A stretch of DNA of 64,000 nt from Sphingobacterium nematocida. GTDB taxonomy: Bacteria > Bacteroidota > Bacteroidia > Sphingobacteriales > Sphingobacteriaceae. A model generated the notes under the pieces. That model was not told where the DNA came from, did not search any database, and was given only the letters and a program-made list of their open reading frames with translations. Positions 51,676-60,720 of this stretch are shown in pieces. A program made the position numbers and the translations under genes. Positions within the stretch are counted from its first letter, which is position 1, and each line of letters starts with the position of its first letter. The stretch is taken from NCBI RefSeq assembly GCF_900168125.1, contig NZ_FUZF01000015.1, positions 83,132 through 147,131 on the forward strand. Direction: 5' to 3'.

Positions 51676-52368
51676 TTAAGCACAATTAATAGCTCCCTCA
51701 ATATACAACAGGGGGCTTAAATAAGGTATGTCCAAATTTGAGCCACGTAAGATAAACCAGATTCCCATTAACAGATAAAAAACTGGAATTATTGTCGAAA
51801 ATTTTATCTTAAACATTTTTTTTGTCCATAAAGAAGTCAGAGCGAATAGTAACATGAGTGGAAGTGTCCCTAACCCAAATAAGACCATGAACTGAAAACC
51901 CGCTGCTGTGCCATCGGCATTCATAGCGGATGCTAGTGCCATATATACCATACCACAAGGCAACAGTCCATTCAATACCCCTGCAATGAATGCACCCCCA
52001 GGTCTGTATAGCCAGCGCCCCATGAGTTTGGCAAACGGTTGAATCGCCCGCGTTTGAAACTGGGCCAATGCCTTAGAATTTTTTGCAAAAAGCTGAGATA
52101 AACCTATTATTACAAGGATAACACCTGTCAACAAAGAGAAAACCTGTTGCCAACCCTGCACAGAAGCAATACTTCCTATTAGCGCCAATAACAAGCCCAA
52201 AGCGCCATAAGTCAGTATACGTCCAAACTGATAAAGTAACTTATTGAAAGTCTGTTGCCAAGATATTTTTTGATTTCCTTGGATAGCTATCAGAAGTGGC
52301 CCACACATCACTGCACAATGAATGCTTCCAAAAAGCCCCATAAAAAATGCCAAATAGTAATATGTCAT
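51676..52368 (-). CDS. TauE/SafE-like membrane protein of the cbb3 oxidase cluster (CcoS/DsbD-like region)
   Basis: 230 residues, six to seven membrane helices. The opening 'FFMGLFGSIHCAVMCGPLLI' (HCxxMCGP) and 'AGVLNGLLPCGMVYMALASA' (LPCG) are typical of the sulfite exporter TauE/SafE-like proteins found after ccoH in cbb3 clusters. The conserved Cys pairs suggest copper transfer or thiol-based transport in oxidase assembly. Last gene of the cco operon as read here, 6 bases after fixH. Confidence 0.88.
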   Translation of the reverse strand: MTYYYLAFFMGLFGSIHCAVMCGPLLIAIQGNQKISWQQTFNKLLYQFGRILTYGALGLLLALIGSIASVQGWQQVFSLLTGVILVIIGLSQLFAKNSKALAQFQTRAIQPFAKLMGRWLYRPGGAFIAGVLNGLLPCGMVYMALASAMNADGTAAGFQFMVLFGLGTLPLMLLFALTSLWTKKMFKIKFSTIIPVFYLLMGIWFILRGSNLDIPYLSPLLYIEGAINCA

Positions 52369-52374
52369 ACCTCC

Positions 52375-52800
52375 TTATTGTAGAAATAAAGATTGGCTAT
52401 CCATATAGCTCCGTTCCTTACTCTCCCAAGCCAACTCTAATGTCCAGTTTCCCTTTAAAAAGGTAGAAAGTGGCAACCTAAATACATTGGATGCAGTATA
52501 AAAAGGAATTTTCAAATCCAATTTACCATCTGATGGTCTTTTGAAGCTAAGTTCTCCCTTATTGACATCTCCAATAAAAAAGATGGACAGTGTATCTCCT
52601 TCTAATTGTAGGCGAGGCTTAGCCCCATCATCCATGGTATTTTGTTTACGCTTATAGACATCATCGTACACCAAGCCCTTTTCGTAGTAATCTTCGTCAA
52701 CAAGTGTATCAGTATCTTTCGAAACCATATAAATACCTGCACTGGCAATAAGTAGCATGAAACTGCCTAAGCCTACAACTATTTTCATTCCCCAATTCAT
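52375..52800 (-). CDS. ccoH: FixH/CcoH cbb3 oxidase assembly protein
   Basis: 141 residues. One N-terminal membrane helix ('MKIVVGLGSFMLLIASAGIY') and the family mark 'DEDYYEKGLVYDDVYKRKQN', followed by a beta-rich periplasmic domain ending 'GNWTLELAWESKERSY'. It is needed for assembly or stability of cbb3 oxidase. Located between ccoG and the TauE/SafE-like gene with spacings of 12 and 6 bases. Confidence 0.92.
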   Translation of the reverse strand: MNWGMKIVVGLGSFMLLIASAGIYMVSKDTDTLVDEDYYEKGLVYDDVYKRKQNTMDDGAKPRLQLEGDTLSIFFIGDVNKGELSFKRPSDGKLDLKIPFYTASNVFRLPLSTFLKGNWTLELAWESKERSYMDSQSLFLQ

Positions 52801-52812
52801 ATCTACTTTATT

Positions 52813-54204
52813 TTAAGATCCCGAAGGTGAAATAAATGTAGTCTTTAAAGTTTCGACTATTTCTCCCTCTGAAACGACATTTACACGTATATCTGTTTTG
52901 TATTTCTCAAAAATACCCTTTTCCCCTATCAAAAAGAAGCTCAGTTTTGCTGATCCATCTTTTGAAAGTTTCCCAACATTATTAACCAACTGAATCGTTA
53001 ATTTAGAATCTTGGGGAACCAGTTCAAAACTGATTTCCTTTCCACTCTTATTAATCAATTCTAACGTATACAAATTACTGATAGTTCCATCCGTACGAAT
53101 TTGATAAGTACTTCCTGTAGCACGCAGCAAGGACCCCCCTATTAATGAGCGATTGAAGATCATAAAGCCAAAACCACCAATCAAGAAACACAATATGATT
53201 GCGTAAATAATATGACGAACACGGCTTTTTTTAAAGTCTTTCTTTCCCTCGATTTCACCTAAAGAATAAAAACCAATCAAGCGTTTAGGTTTATTGATTT
53301 TCTCCATAACGGCATCACAGGCATCAATACACGCCGTACAATTAACGCATTCGAGCTGTATACCATTTCTGATATCTATTCCTGTAGGACATACGTTTAC
53401 GCATAGGTTACAGTCAATACAATCCCCCTTATGTTCATCATTTTCACCTTTACGTTGCTTACCTCGAGGTTCTCCTCTCTTTTCATTATACGCTACAGTA
53501 AGACTCTGATCGTCGAGCAGCACTCCTTGAAATCGCCCATATGGACATATCGTGGTACACACGATCTCTCGGACAAATGCAAACACCGCGTAGAATAACA
53601 AAGTAAAAATTGCAATAGCAATCAATCCTCCAATATGACTATCAATAGGGTCAGTGATTATCTTTACCAAAGCCTCCACACCGATAATATAGGAAAGAAA
53701 AATGTTGGATATTAGAAACGATATAGCCAAAAAGATAGTATGTTTCAATAACTTTTTCCATGCCCGTGCATCCGTATTCGGCCCATTATTCAATTTTTTC
53801 TGTTGCGTCCAATCACCCTCTACCCAATATTCTATACGTCTAAAGACCAACTCCATAAAAATGGTCTGAGGACAAGTCCACCCACACCATACTCGGCCAA
53901 AAATAGCAGTAAACAATACGATCCCCACAAGAACAATTAACGTCCCAAACACAAAAATATGAAGGTCCTGAGGAAAGAACATATTACCAAATATCGAGAA
54001 CTTACGTTCTACGATATTGAACATCACAAAGGGGTTGCCATTAATCTTTATAAAAGGAGCTGCAAATAGAAACAGTAGCAAACTGTAGCCCACATACTGC
54101 CGGGCATTGTAAAATGTACCTGATGGCTTCTTAGCGTATATCCAAGTTCTCTTCTTCCCTTCCGAAGGTAATACGGGTCCTTTGTCATTTACTACTGCTT
54201 CCAT
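52813..54204 (-). CDS. ccoG: CcoG (FixG/RdxA) ferredoxin-type cbb3 maturation protein
   Basis: 463 residues. About five membrane helices, the reductase mark 'VWCGWTCPQTIFMELVFRRI', and two 4Fe-4S cluster motifs in 'GDCIDCNLCVNVCPTGIDIR' and 'LECVNCTACIDACDAVMEKI'. The C-terminal ~120 residues are an Ig-like domain. It reduces Cu(II) for delivery to the binuclear centre of the cbb3 oxidase. Order in the operon (ccoNO, Q, P, G, H) is the usual one. Confidence 0.95.
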   Translation of the reverse strand: MEAVVNDKGPVLPSEGKKRTWIYAKKPSGTFYNARQYVGYSLLLFLFAAPFIKINGNPFVMFNIVERKFSIFGNMFFPQDLHIFVFGTLIVLVGIVLFTAIFGRVWCGWTCPQTIFMELVFRRIEYWVEGDWTQQKKLNNGPNTDARAWKKLLKHTIFLAISFLISNIFLSYIIGVEALVKIITDPIDSHIGGLIAIAIFTLLFYAVFAFVREIVCTTICPYGRFQGVLLDDQSLTVAYNEKRGEPRGKQRKGENDEHKGDCIDCNLCVNVCPTGIDIRNGIQLECVNCTACIDACDAVMEKINKPKRLIGFYSLGEIEGKKDFKKSRVRHIIYAIILCFLIGGFGFMIFNRSLIGGSLLRATGSTYQIRTDGTISNLYTLELINKSGKEISFELVPQDSKLTIQLVNNVGKLSKDGSAKLSFFLIGEKGIFEKYKTDIRVNVVSEGEIVETLKTTFISPSGS

Positions 54205-54235
54205 TGCTCCTAATAATTAAACACTATTAAAATTT

Positions 54236-55141
54236 CTATTTATTCACTGTTGAATCAGTTGCTGCTTCATTGACGTCATCGCTAGAAGCACCCTCAGACT
54301 CATAAGCCTTAATCTCAACTCCTTCCGAAGCTTTAGCATTTGCAGGCTTTGTGTCTCTCAGTGTTAAAATATAACTACTCACCTCAGCAATCTGTCCAGG
54401 TGTCAAAGTTTGTTCCCATGGAACCATACCCTTTTCTGGCACTCCGTACTTAACCGTCTTAAACACATCTTTAATTTCGCCTCCATGTATCCAAAATCTA
54501 TCGGTTAAATTAGGCCCGATCCCTCCCTCACCATTAGCGCCATGACAGGCAACGCAGTTAGCTGCAAATATTGCTTTACCAGCCGGAGCCATCGCAGCAT
54601 CAAACAAAACAGAACTCTCGTCTATTAAGTTTGCCGCCTGAGCAAGATATTCCTGCTTAGCTTTTTCAGCTATAGCCAACTCTTGCACATACTCCTGATC
54701 TTGATTCATACCCCATCCAAAAACGTGGTAAACCAAAAGATATACAAAACCGAAAAGTACGGTTGAATAAAACAAAGCATTAAACCAAGTTGGAATAGGG
54801 TTGTTCAATTCCTGAATACCGTCATATTCATGATCGATAACCATATCTTTCTCTTCTTCGATAGGGCGAAGCTCCAATAGACTATTCCAGATCCTACCCC
54901 ACTTCCCTTTTTCCTGAGCCTTGGCTAATCGCTTTTTCTCCTCTTCTTCTTTGACGAGCTCAGGCATCGTGACCCGAAGAATAGATTTCATTGCTTTATT
55001 GACCACCAAGGCAGAAAACAACAAGGTGATCATCACGACAATCAATGCCACAATTAGGATATCGCTGTATAAATCGACTGCTCCAAATTTCCATTGGGTA
55101 ACACCTTCAACAGGTTCAGCAGCCATTAAAAATAAACTCAT
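54236..55141 (-). CDS. ccoP: Cytochrome c subunit III of cbb3 oxidase (CcoP)
   Basis: 301 residues. Two membrane helices ('LIVALIVVMITLLFSALVVN' and 'WFNALFYSTVLFGFVYLLVY') with 'HEYDGIQELNNPIPTWF' before the second, the CcoP mark. One haem c site, Cys-Val-Ala-Cys-His in 'IFAANCVACHGANGEGGIGP', with 'YGVPEKGMVPWEQTLTPGQI' holding the Met ligand. Proteobacterial CcoP has two haem sites; here there is one. ATGA overlap with ccoQ. The N-terminal helix and long charged linker are typical of Bacteroidota. Confidence 0.92.
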   Translation of the reverse strand: MSLFLMAAEPVEGVTQWKFGAVDLYSDILIVALIVVMITLLFSALVVNKAMKSILRVTMPELVKEEEEKKRLAKAQEKGKWGRIWNSLLELRPIEEEKDMVIDHEYDGIQELNNPIPTWFNALFYSTVLFGFVYLLVYHVFGWGMNQDQEYVQELAIAEKAKQEYLAQAANLIDESSVLFDAAMAPAGKAIFAANCVACHGANGEGGIGPNLTDRFWIHGGEIKDVFKTVKYGVPEKGMVPWEQTLTPGQIAEVSSYILTLRDTKPANAKASEGVEIKAYESEGASSDDVNEAATDSTVNK

Positions 55142-55338
55142 AATTTCAAATTATCTTCAGATGAACACTTGGTTTCTTTCTCCGACTCGTCAAATGGTAT
55201 ATCCTTCATATATTGGATATAGTCCTTCTTCATAAAAAACAACATGATACCGACCATTGCAAAGAAAATGATGAATATCCATAGTGACGTGATTAGATAC
55301 ATCTCATCACCATTTAAGTTTGTTATTTGCTTAAACAT
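55138..55338 (-). CDS. ccoQ: CcoQ-like small cbb3 oxidase subunit
   Basis: 66 residues with one membrane helix ('SLWIFIIFFAMVGIMLFFMK') and a charged tail with 'YMKDIPFDESEKE'. Placement between ccoNO and ccoP, size and the 'PFDE' motif identify it as CcoQ/FixQ. It overlaps ccoP by 4 bases. Confidence 0.85.
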   Translation of the reverse strand: MFKQITNLNGDEMYLITSLWIFIIFFAMVGIMLFFMKKDYIQYMKDIPFDESEKETKCSSEDNLKL

Positions 55339-55370
55339 ATTTTTTAACTTAATTGAATAACATTCTGTTC

Positions 55371-57512
55371 TTAATTCTCTGCAGAGACAACCTCATCAGT
55401 AGTCTTTACTTCAGCCTTTATATCTGTACCTAAGCGTTGCAAGTAAGCGATAAGGGCTATAATCTCACGATCAGCCTTTACATTCACTTGGTTCGACGCT
55501 AAATCCTTAGCAATCATTTGTGCTTGCTTTTCTGCGTTTGCGACAGCATTGTCCACATCCGAATTAGAATATGGCACACCTAGTATCCGCATAGCATTCA
55601 TTTTAGCAACCAATGTACTGTTGTCCAACTGTTGGTCTATTAACCAAGGGTAAGAAGGCATAATACTTCCTGGAGAAGTGATCGTAGGATCCAACATATG
55701 GTCAAAGTGCCATTTGTTGGGATACTTTCCTCCTACACGATGTAAATCTGGTCCTGTACGTTTTGAGCCCCATAAGAATGGCTGATCATAGACAAACTCC
55801 CCCGCTTTACTGTACTCACCATAACGTGCCGTTTCAGAACGGAATGGCCGTACAGTCTGGGTATGACAGTTGACACACCCTTCTTTTATATAAAGATCCC
55901 TTCCCTGAAGTTCTAAGGCGGTATAAGGTTGAACGCTTTTAATCGTAGGAATGTTATCCTTAATCATAAAGGTGGGTACCATCTCAACAATCCCTCCGAT
56001 CAAAATAGCAATTAACGCTAACACCATAAATAAAACCGGCTTCCGTTCTAATCGTCTATGTGATGATCTTTCACTAACAGTAACTGGCAATAACGCAGGG
56101 GCCTCCGCTGGTTCATCTGCTACAAGTTTCCCTGACTTCATTGTCTTCACCAGATTGTATGTCATAATAATAACACCTGTTAAATACAATGCTCCACCTA
56201 ATGCACGCATCATATGCATCGGCAGAATTTCTAATGTAGTAGTTAAGAAATTTGGATATTTAAGTACACCTTCTGGAGTAAACTCTTTCCACATTAACCC
56301 CTGAACAACTGCTGCCCAATACATAGGTACTGCATAAAATAGGATACCTAACGTTCCAATCCAGAAATGTACATTGGCTAATTTTTTTGAATAAAGCTGA
56401 GTTTTATATATGCGAGGCAACAACCAATACAATATAGCGAAGGTCATAAAACCATTCCAGCCCAATGCTCCAATATGAACGTGTGCTACAATCCAATCTG
56501 TAAAGTGAGCGATAGCATTCACTTGTTTTAACGAAAGCATAGGACCCTCAAATGTCGCCATTCCATAACAAGTCAAAGCAACAACCATAAACTTCAAGAT
56601 AGGTTCCGCTCTTACTTTATCCCAAGCACCACGAAGCGTTAATAAGCCATTGATCATACCTCCCCAAGATGGAGCTATCAACATAATCGAAAACACAACC
56701 CCAAGAGACTGCACCCAAGATGGTAAAGACGTATAAAGTAGATGGTGTGGTCCAGCCCATATATAAATAAAAATCAACGACCAAAAGTGTAATATACTAA
56801 GTTTATAAGAATAGACTGGTCGATTAGCCATCTTAGGCAAGAAATAATACATCATCCCCAAAAATGGTGTGGTTAAAAAGAACGCTACTGCATTATGCCC
56901 ATACCACCATTGCACCAACGCATCCTGCACACCAGCATACACATAAAAACTTTTCCAAAAACCTACAGGCAACTGGATCGAATTGACAATATGTAAAACT
57001 GCTACCGTGACAAAAGTCGCTATATAAAACCACACAGCAACATACATATGACGCTCTCTTCGTTTTATGATAGTACCGAACATATTAATTCCGAACACGA
57101 CCCAAATCAACGTGATACCTATATCGATAGGCCACTCCATCTCCGCGTACTCATGCGAAGTGGTAAAACCTAAAGGTAGCGTAATGGCCGATGCAACAAT
57201 AATAAATTGCCACCCCCAAAAATGGATCTTACTCAATACATCACTGAACATCCTCGCTTTCAACACCCTTTGTAAAGAGTAATATACTCCCATAAAAATG
57301 GCATTACCCACGAAGGCGAAAATGACCGCATTTGTGTGTACTGGACGCACCCGACCGAAGGTGGTGTATTGCGTCATAAAATTCATCTCTGGCCATATCA
57401 GCTGCATCGCTATCAGTAAACCAATAGACATGCCGACGATACCCCAGATAATTGTTGCAATCCCGAAGTTGCGTACAATCCTGTTGTCGTAATTAAATTG
57501 CTCTAGCTGCAT
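55371..57512 (-). CDS. ccoNO: cbb3-type cytochrome c oxidase, fused subunits I and II (CcoN-CcoO)
   Basis: 713 residues. Residues ~1-480 are the twelve-helix CcoN part with haem and copper histidines in 'RPVHTNAVIFAFVGNAIFMG', 'QWWYGHNAVAFFLTTPFLGM', 'WAGPHHLLYTSLPSWVQ' and 'HFTDWIVAHVHIGALGWNGF'. Residues ~500-713 are CcoO, with its membrane helix and haem c site Cys-Val-Asn-Cys-His in 'DLYIKEGCVNCHTQTVRPFR'. Fusion of N and O is common in Bacteroidota. The enzyme reduces O2 with high affinity and pumps protons. An FNR/CRP-type palindrome lies upstream of the promoter. Confidence 0.96.
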   Translation of the reverse strand: MQLEQFNYDNRIVRNFGIATIIWGIVGMSIGLLIAMQLIWPEMNFMTQYTTFGRVRPVHTNAVIFAFVGNAIFMGVYYSLQRVLKARMFSDVLSKIHFWGWQFIIVASAITLPLGFTTSHEYAEMEWPIDIGITLIWVVFGINMFGTIIKRRERHMYVAVWFYIATFVTVAVLHIVNSIQLPVGFWKSFYVYAGVQDALVQWWYGHNAVAFFLTTPFLGMMYYFLPKMANRPVYSYKLSILHFWSLIFIYIWAGPHHLLYTSLPSWVQSLGVVFSIMLIAPSWGGMINGLLTLRGAWDKVRAEPILKFMVVALTCYGMATFEGPMLSLKQVNAIAHFTDWIVAHVHIGALGWNGFMTFAILYWLLPRIYKTQLYSKKLANVHFWIGTLGILFYAVPMYWAAVVQGLMWKEFTPEGVLKYPNFLTTTLEILPMHMMRALGGALYLTGVIIMTYNLVKTMKSGKLVADEPAEAPALLPVTVSERSSHRRLERKPVLFMVLALIAILIGGIVEMVPTFMIKDNIPTIKSVQPYTALELQGRDLYIKEGCVNCHTQTVRPFRSETARYGEYSKAGEFVYDQPFLWGSKRTGPDLHRVGGKYPNKWHFDHMLDPTITSPGSIMPSYPWLIDQQLDNSTLVAKMNAMRILGVPYSNSDVDNAVANAEKQAQMIAKDLASNQVNVKADREIIALIAYLQRLGTDIKAEVKTTDEVVSAEN

Positions 57513-57537
57513 TACATTTCATATTTGATTATCAATA

Positions 57538-57606
57538 TAAAAGTACATACAAAAATTTGACATTCCAATGATATACAGCTATAATAAAAGTGATTTTCGT
57601 CACTTT
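57538..57606 (-). promoter_or_regulatory. cco operon promoter with FNR/CRP-type operator
   Basis: On the minus strand: TTG (57568-57566), 20 nt, TACTTTTA (57545-57538). Upstream lies a perfect palindrome, AAAGTGA (57587-57593), six bases, TCACTTT (57600-57606). TGA-N6-TCA is the core of CRP/FNR-family sites. Its centre is about 64 bases before the expected start, suitable for an activator. Control by low oxygen would suit a cbb3 oxidase; the regulator is inferred. Confidence 0.5.
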
Positions 57607-57635
57607 CTTTTTTTTTACGTATCAAGCAAAAAAAA

Positions 57636-57658
57636 GAGACATATACGATATATGTCTC
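57636..57658 (-). terminator. Terminator of the lytic transglycosylase gene
   Basis: GAGACATATA (57636-57645), loop CGA, TATATGTCTC (57649-57658), with nine U following on the minus strand. Confidence 0.82.
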
Positions 57659-57687
57659 CTGATATTTAACCTATTAAAAGGAATTTT

Positions 57688-58443
57688 CTAAATCCGATAC
57701 CCGTGCTTTACAGGATTTTCAATGACTTCTTTCACAGAAACAAGCTTGTACACGTAAGAACCAGTCTCCGCGTTCAGACGTAATTTAAAATAGTTATCTT
57801 CCTTTTGTCTACGCATTGAAGCTTTCAAACTTCCGCCACCAACATTATATGCTGCTGCAACCAAAGTCCAATCACCAAATTCTTCATAAAGCGATTTAAG
57901 ATAACGAGCCGCTGCATGTGTAGACTTTAGAAAATCAACACGATCATCTACATTACCATTGACTCGTAATCCATACAACCTCGCTGTGGCTGGCATAAAC
58001 TGCCAGTAACCTCCGGCTCCTTTATGGGAAGTTACTCGCGGATCAAGTCCACTTTCCACCAATGGAATGTACTTGAAATCCTCAGGTATACCATAAGATT
58101 TAAGGATTGCAGCTATTTGCGGAAGATACTTATCAGCTTTTTTGTGCATTTGATAAGACTGTTGTCTTTTAAAAGAAAACTTGGAAAGATATTTACCGAG
58201 TTTCTGCTTTACGGTTGTGAGTTCCGTAGGAATACTTTCGTTTGCGAAAGTAAGAGAATTAAAATAATCCTCATTTGAATTTGACGTCGAGCTTATTTTT
58301 TCTTCCTTCAACTTTTCAGCGTGCTCTAACATCAATTTTTTGAACGGATTTTCAAAAGAATCCGGTTGCGGATTTGAATACAATCTCGATAAAACCATTA
58401 TCGAAAAAATTGCACTAATGCATAATACTTTTTTTCTAATCAT
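57688..58443 (-). CDS. Lytic transglycosylase (SLT domain) protein
   Basis: 251 residues. Signal anchor (~7-22), a charged linker, then an SLT domain: catalytic Glu in 'FKYIPLVESGLDPRVTSHKG', 'AGGYWQFMPATARLYGLRVN', 'DFLKSTHAAARYLKSLYEEF' and 'AAAYNVGGGSLKASMRRQ'. It cuts the glycan strand of peptidoglycan with formation of anhydromuramic acid. Similar to MltD-type enzymes but without LysM domains, and with an unusually short C-terminal tail. Confidence 0.92.
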   Translation of the reverse strand: MIRKKVLCISAIFSIMVLSRLYSNPQPDSFENPFKKLMLEHAEKLKEEKISSTSNSNEDYFNSLTFANESIPTELTTVKQKLGKYLSKFSFKRQQSYQMHKKADKYLPQIAAILKSYGIPEDFKYIPLVESGLDPRVTSHKGAGGYWQFMPATARLYGLRVNGNVDDRVDFLKSTHAAARYLKSLYEEFGDWTLVAAAYNVGGGSLKASMRRQKEDNYFKLRLNAETGSYVYKLVSVKEVIENPVKHGYRI

Positions 58444-58653
58444 TCACTCCCTTAATGCTACCCTATCCACGACATCTGTCGATCAAAAAATAGCTTGGTC
58501 CATTTATGAAGGGTCAAAGGTATAAACTATTACACTAAAAAACAAACACTTATAAATCCATGCATACAGCGTATATCCAAAAATCGTCCTTTAAAGCAGT
58601 ATAGGCAAAGAAAATTGAATGCAAAAAAAATTCCATAATTACGTTATTTTAAG

Positions 58654-58661
58654 TAACTTTG
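58654..58661 (+). promoter_or_regulatory. -7 element of the pseudouridine synthase gene
   Basis: TAACTTTG, full match to TAnnTTTG. The expected start is ~58668, downstream of the ATG at 58619, so that codon cannot be the start; the ATG at 58684 can. Confidence 0.5.
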
Positions 58662-58683
58662 TCCTCTATTTTTATTTAAAAAT

Positions 58684-60124
58684 TATGCCATTCAAAAATC
58701 AACGGAACAGTCGAGATGACAACTCCAGAAAACAAAGAAGCAACTCAGAAAACTTCAAATCCAAAGGTGGTTCTGGAAGAAAAAGTACAAATCCTAGAGG
58801 CGAAAGCTTCGGTAAATCACCTTTTTCCAAAGACAACAGAGAAGAAAAAACATCATTTGGAAAATCCAGTTTTGGCAAAAGCAGACCCGAAGAAGGAAGA
58901 TCTTTTAACAAAGGCTCTTTCGCGAAAGGCAGATCTGAAGAAGGAAAGTCTTCTAATAAAAGCTCCTTCTCAAGAAGTGGATCTGAAGAAGGAAGATCTT
59001 CTTATAAAAGCTCTTTCTCAAGAAGTGGATCTGAAGAAGGAAGGTCGTTTAACAAAGGTTCTTTCGCAAAAGGCAGGTCTGAAGAAGGAAAGTCCTTTAA
59101 CAAAAGTTCCTTCTCTAGAAGAGGCACAGATAACGACAGACCCTCAAACAAATCATCTTTCTCTAAAGACCGATTTGAAGATAAAAGATCTACAGGCAAG
59201 CCTTCTAAATTTTCAAAATCAAGTTCTTCTGCTTTTGACCGATCTAAGGATGGCGAAACAAGAGAAAACAGAAACTTCAAAACTGGCAGAAAACGTACCT
59301 TTAGCGACGAATATAAAGAACAAAAGGAAAACAATGACTTCAAATATTCGGATAAACATAAATTCAGACCAGCTCATAAACCCGCTAACCACGAGGTTGA
59401 AGACGATGGGTTAATCCGACTTAACCGATATATTTCCAACTCTGGCATATGTTCCAGAAGAAAAGCAGATGAATTGATTAGTGCAGGAGTAATTTCTGTT
59501 AATGGTGAAGCTGTAACTGAATTGGGAACAAAGGTGGATCCTGCTAAAGACGAAATCCGTTATAATAACGAACGATTGAAGCGTGAAAAAATGGTTTATG
59601 TCTTATTAAATAAACCAAAAGATTATATTACTACTACCGATGATCCGCAAGAGCGCCGTACCGTCATGGAGCTTGTTGCAAAGGCTACCAAAGAGAGGAT
59701 ATATCCAGTAGGTCGTTTAGATAGAAATACGACAGGATTGTTATTAATGACTAATGATGGTAACCTTGCAGACAAACTATCTCACCCCAAAAACAACATT
59801 ACCAAAATCTATCAGGTAGAGTTGAATAAAAGTCTTACTCAGGGTGACTTCAATAAAATAGAATTTGGTCTGGAACTTGAGGATGGCTTTATCAAACCAG
59901 ATGACTTAAGTTATGTACAAGGTGCGTCAAAGCGTGAGGTTGGTATACAAATCCATTCTGGAAAAAACCGAATTGTACGTCGCATTTTTGAATCCTTAGG
60001 GTATGAAGTTGTCAAACTCGATCGAGTTGTGTACGCTAGTCTAACCAAGAAGGACTTACCGAGAGGACGTTGGAGATATCTAGAAGAAAAAGAGCTTATT
60101 CAGTTGAAACATCTGATAAAATAA
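58684..60124 (+). CDS. rluB: RluB/RsuA-family pseudouridine synthase with repetitive basic N-terminus
   Basis: 479 residues from the ATG at 58684 (start set by the promoter). Residues ~1-235 are low complexity, rich in Ser, Lys, Arg, Gly and Phe, with about six tandem 16-residue units of the pattern SEEGRSxxKxSFxxxG (58884-59170). Then an S4 RNA-binding domain ('RLNRYISNSGICSRRKADEL', 'ISVNGEAVTELGTKV') and the catalytic domain with the key Asp in 'YPVGRLDRNTTGLLLMTNDG' and 'GKNRIVRRIFESLGYEVVKL'. It converts a uridine of 23S (RluB) or 16S (RsuA) rRNA to pseudouridine. The disordered tail probably adds RNA binding or helps growth in cold; that is inference. Confidence 0.92.
58884..59170 (+). 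repeat. 48-nt tandem repeats within the rluB-like gene
   Basis: About six 48-nt units, two of them almost identical in sequence (around 58970-59065), coding 16 residues each. Such repeats can expand or shrink without breaking the frame. Confidence 0.75.
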
Positions 60125-60161
60125 AAACTAAAGTCTCGATAATTTCGAGACTTTAGTTTTT
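60123..60161 (+). terminator. Terminator of rluB-like gene
   Basis: Perfect 17-bp stem (60123-60139 with 60145-60161), core CTAAAGTCTCGA/TCGAGACTTTAG, ending in T6. Confidence 0.88.
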
Positions 60162-60221
60162 TCTGGATCCCTTAGAATACCGGTAAAGATTTGTATTTTT
60201 ATAGATTAATAAAGAAGAACT

Positions 60222-60689
60222 ATGACAGACCCTAAAACACTCACTTCCGTTGCTGAATTTCATCAAACCTTCCAGCATCCTATACTTGAGACACCTCAGA
60301 TTCCTTCAGAAAGCAGATGCAAATTAAGGGTTTCTCTAATTGAAGAAGAATTAAAAGAACTTGAGGAAGCAATACAAGATAACAACATCGTAGAGATAGC
60401 TGATGCACTATGCGATATACAATATGTATTATCTGGCGCAATATTAGAATTTGGCCTAAAAGACAAATTCAATGCCTTATTTGAAGAAGTACAACGCTCC
60501 AATATGAGTAAAGCTTGCAAAAATGAAGAAGAAGCCCTAGCGACACAGGCGCACTACAAAGCAAAAGGAGTAGATTCTTATTATAAAGAAGTTGATGGTA
60601 AGTTTCTAGTGTTCAGAGACGGAGATCATAAAACACTTAAATCGGTAAATTACTCTCCAGCAGATCTAAAATCTATTATAGAACAATAA
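60222..60689 (+). CDS. MazG-like nucleotide pyrophosphohydrolase
   Basis: 155 residues. All-alpha NTP pyrophosphatase pattern: 'KLRVSLIEEELKELEEAIQD' (ExxE...E) and 'VEIADALCDIQYVLSGAILE' (ExxD) are the Mg2+-binding helices. 'EEVQRSNMSKACKNEEEA' and the C-terminal 'KAKGVDSYYKEVDGKFLVFR' match the branch of HisE/MazG-like proteins common in Bacteroidota. It hydrolyses a nucleotide to monophosphate and pyrophosphate; the substrate is not predictable. Single gene. Confidence 0.87.
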   Translation: MTDPKTLTSVAEFHQTFQHPILETPQIPSESRCKLRVSLIEEELKELEEAIQDNNIVEIADALCDIQYVLSGAILEFGLKDKFNALFEEVQRSNMSKACKNEEEALATQAHYKAKGVDSYYKEVDGKFLVFRDGDHKTLKSVNYSPADLKSIIEQ

Positions 60690-60720
60690 AATTAAAGCGA
60701 TCATTGATCGCTTTAATTTT
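60688..60720. terminator. Bidirectional terminator
   Basis: Perfect 16-bp arms (60688-60703 with 60705-60720), core AAAGCGATCA/TGATCGCTTT, T runs on both strands; shared by the convergent MazG-like and T9SS-protein genes. Confidence 0.85.

Noticed and set aside
58716..59414. 232-codon + strand frame inside the rluB-like gene
   Set aside because: It is the shadow of the 48-nt tandem repeats in another frame; the S4/synthase frame is the real one.
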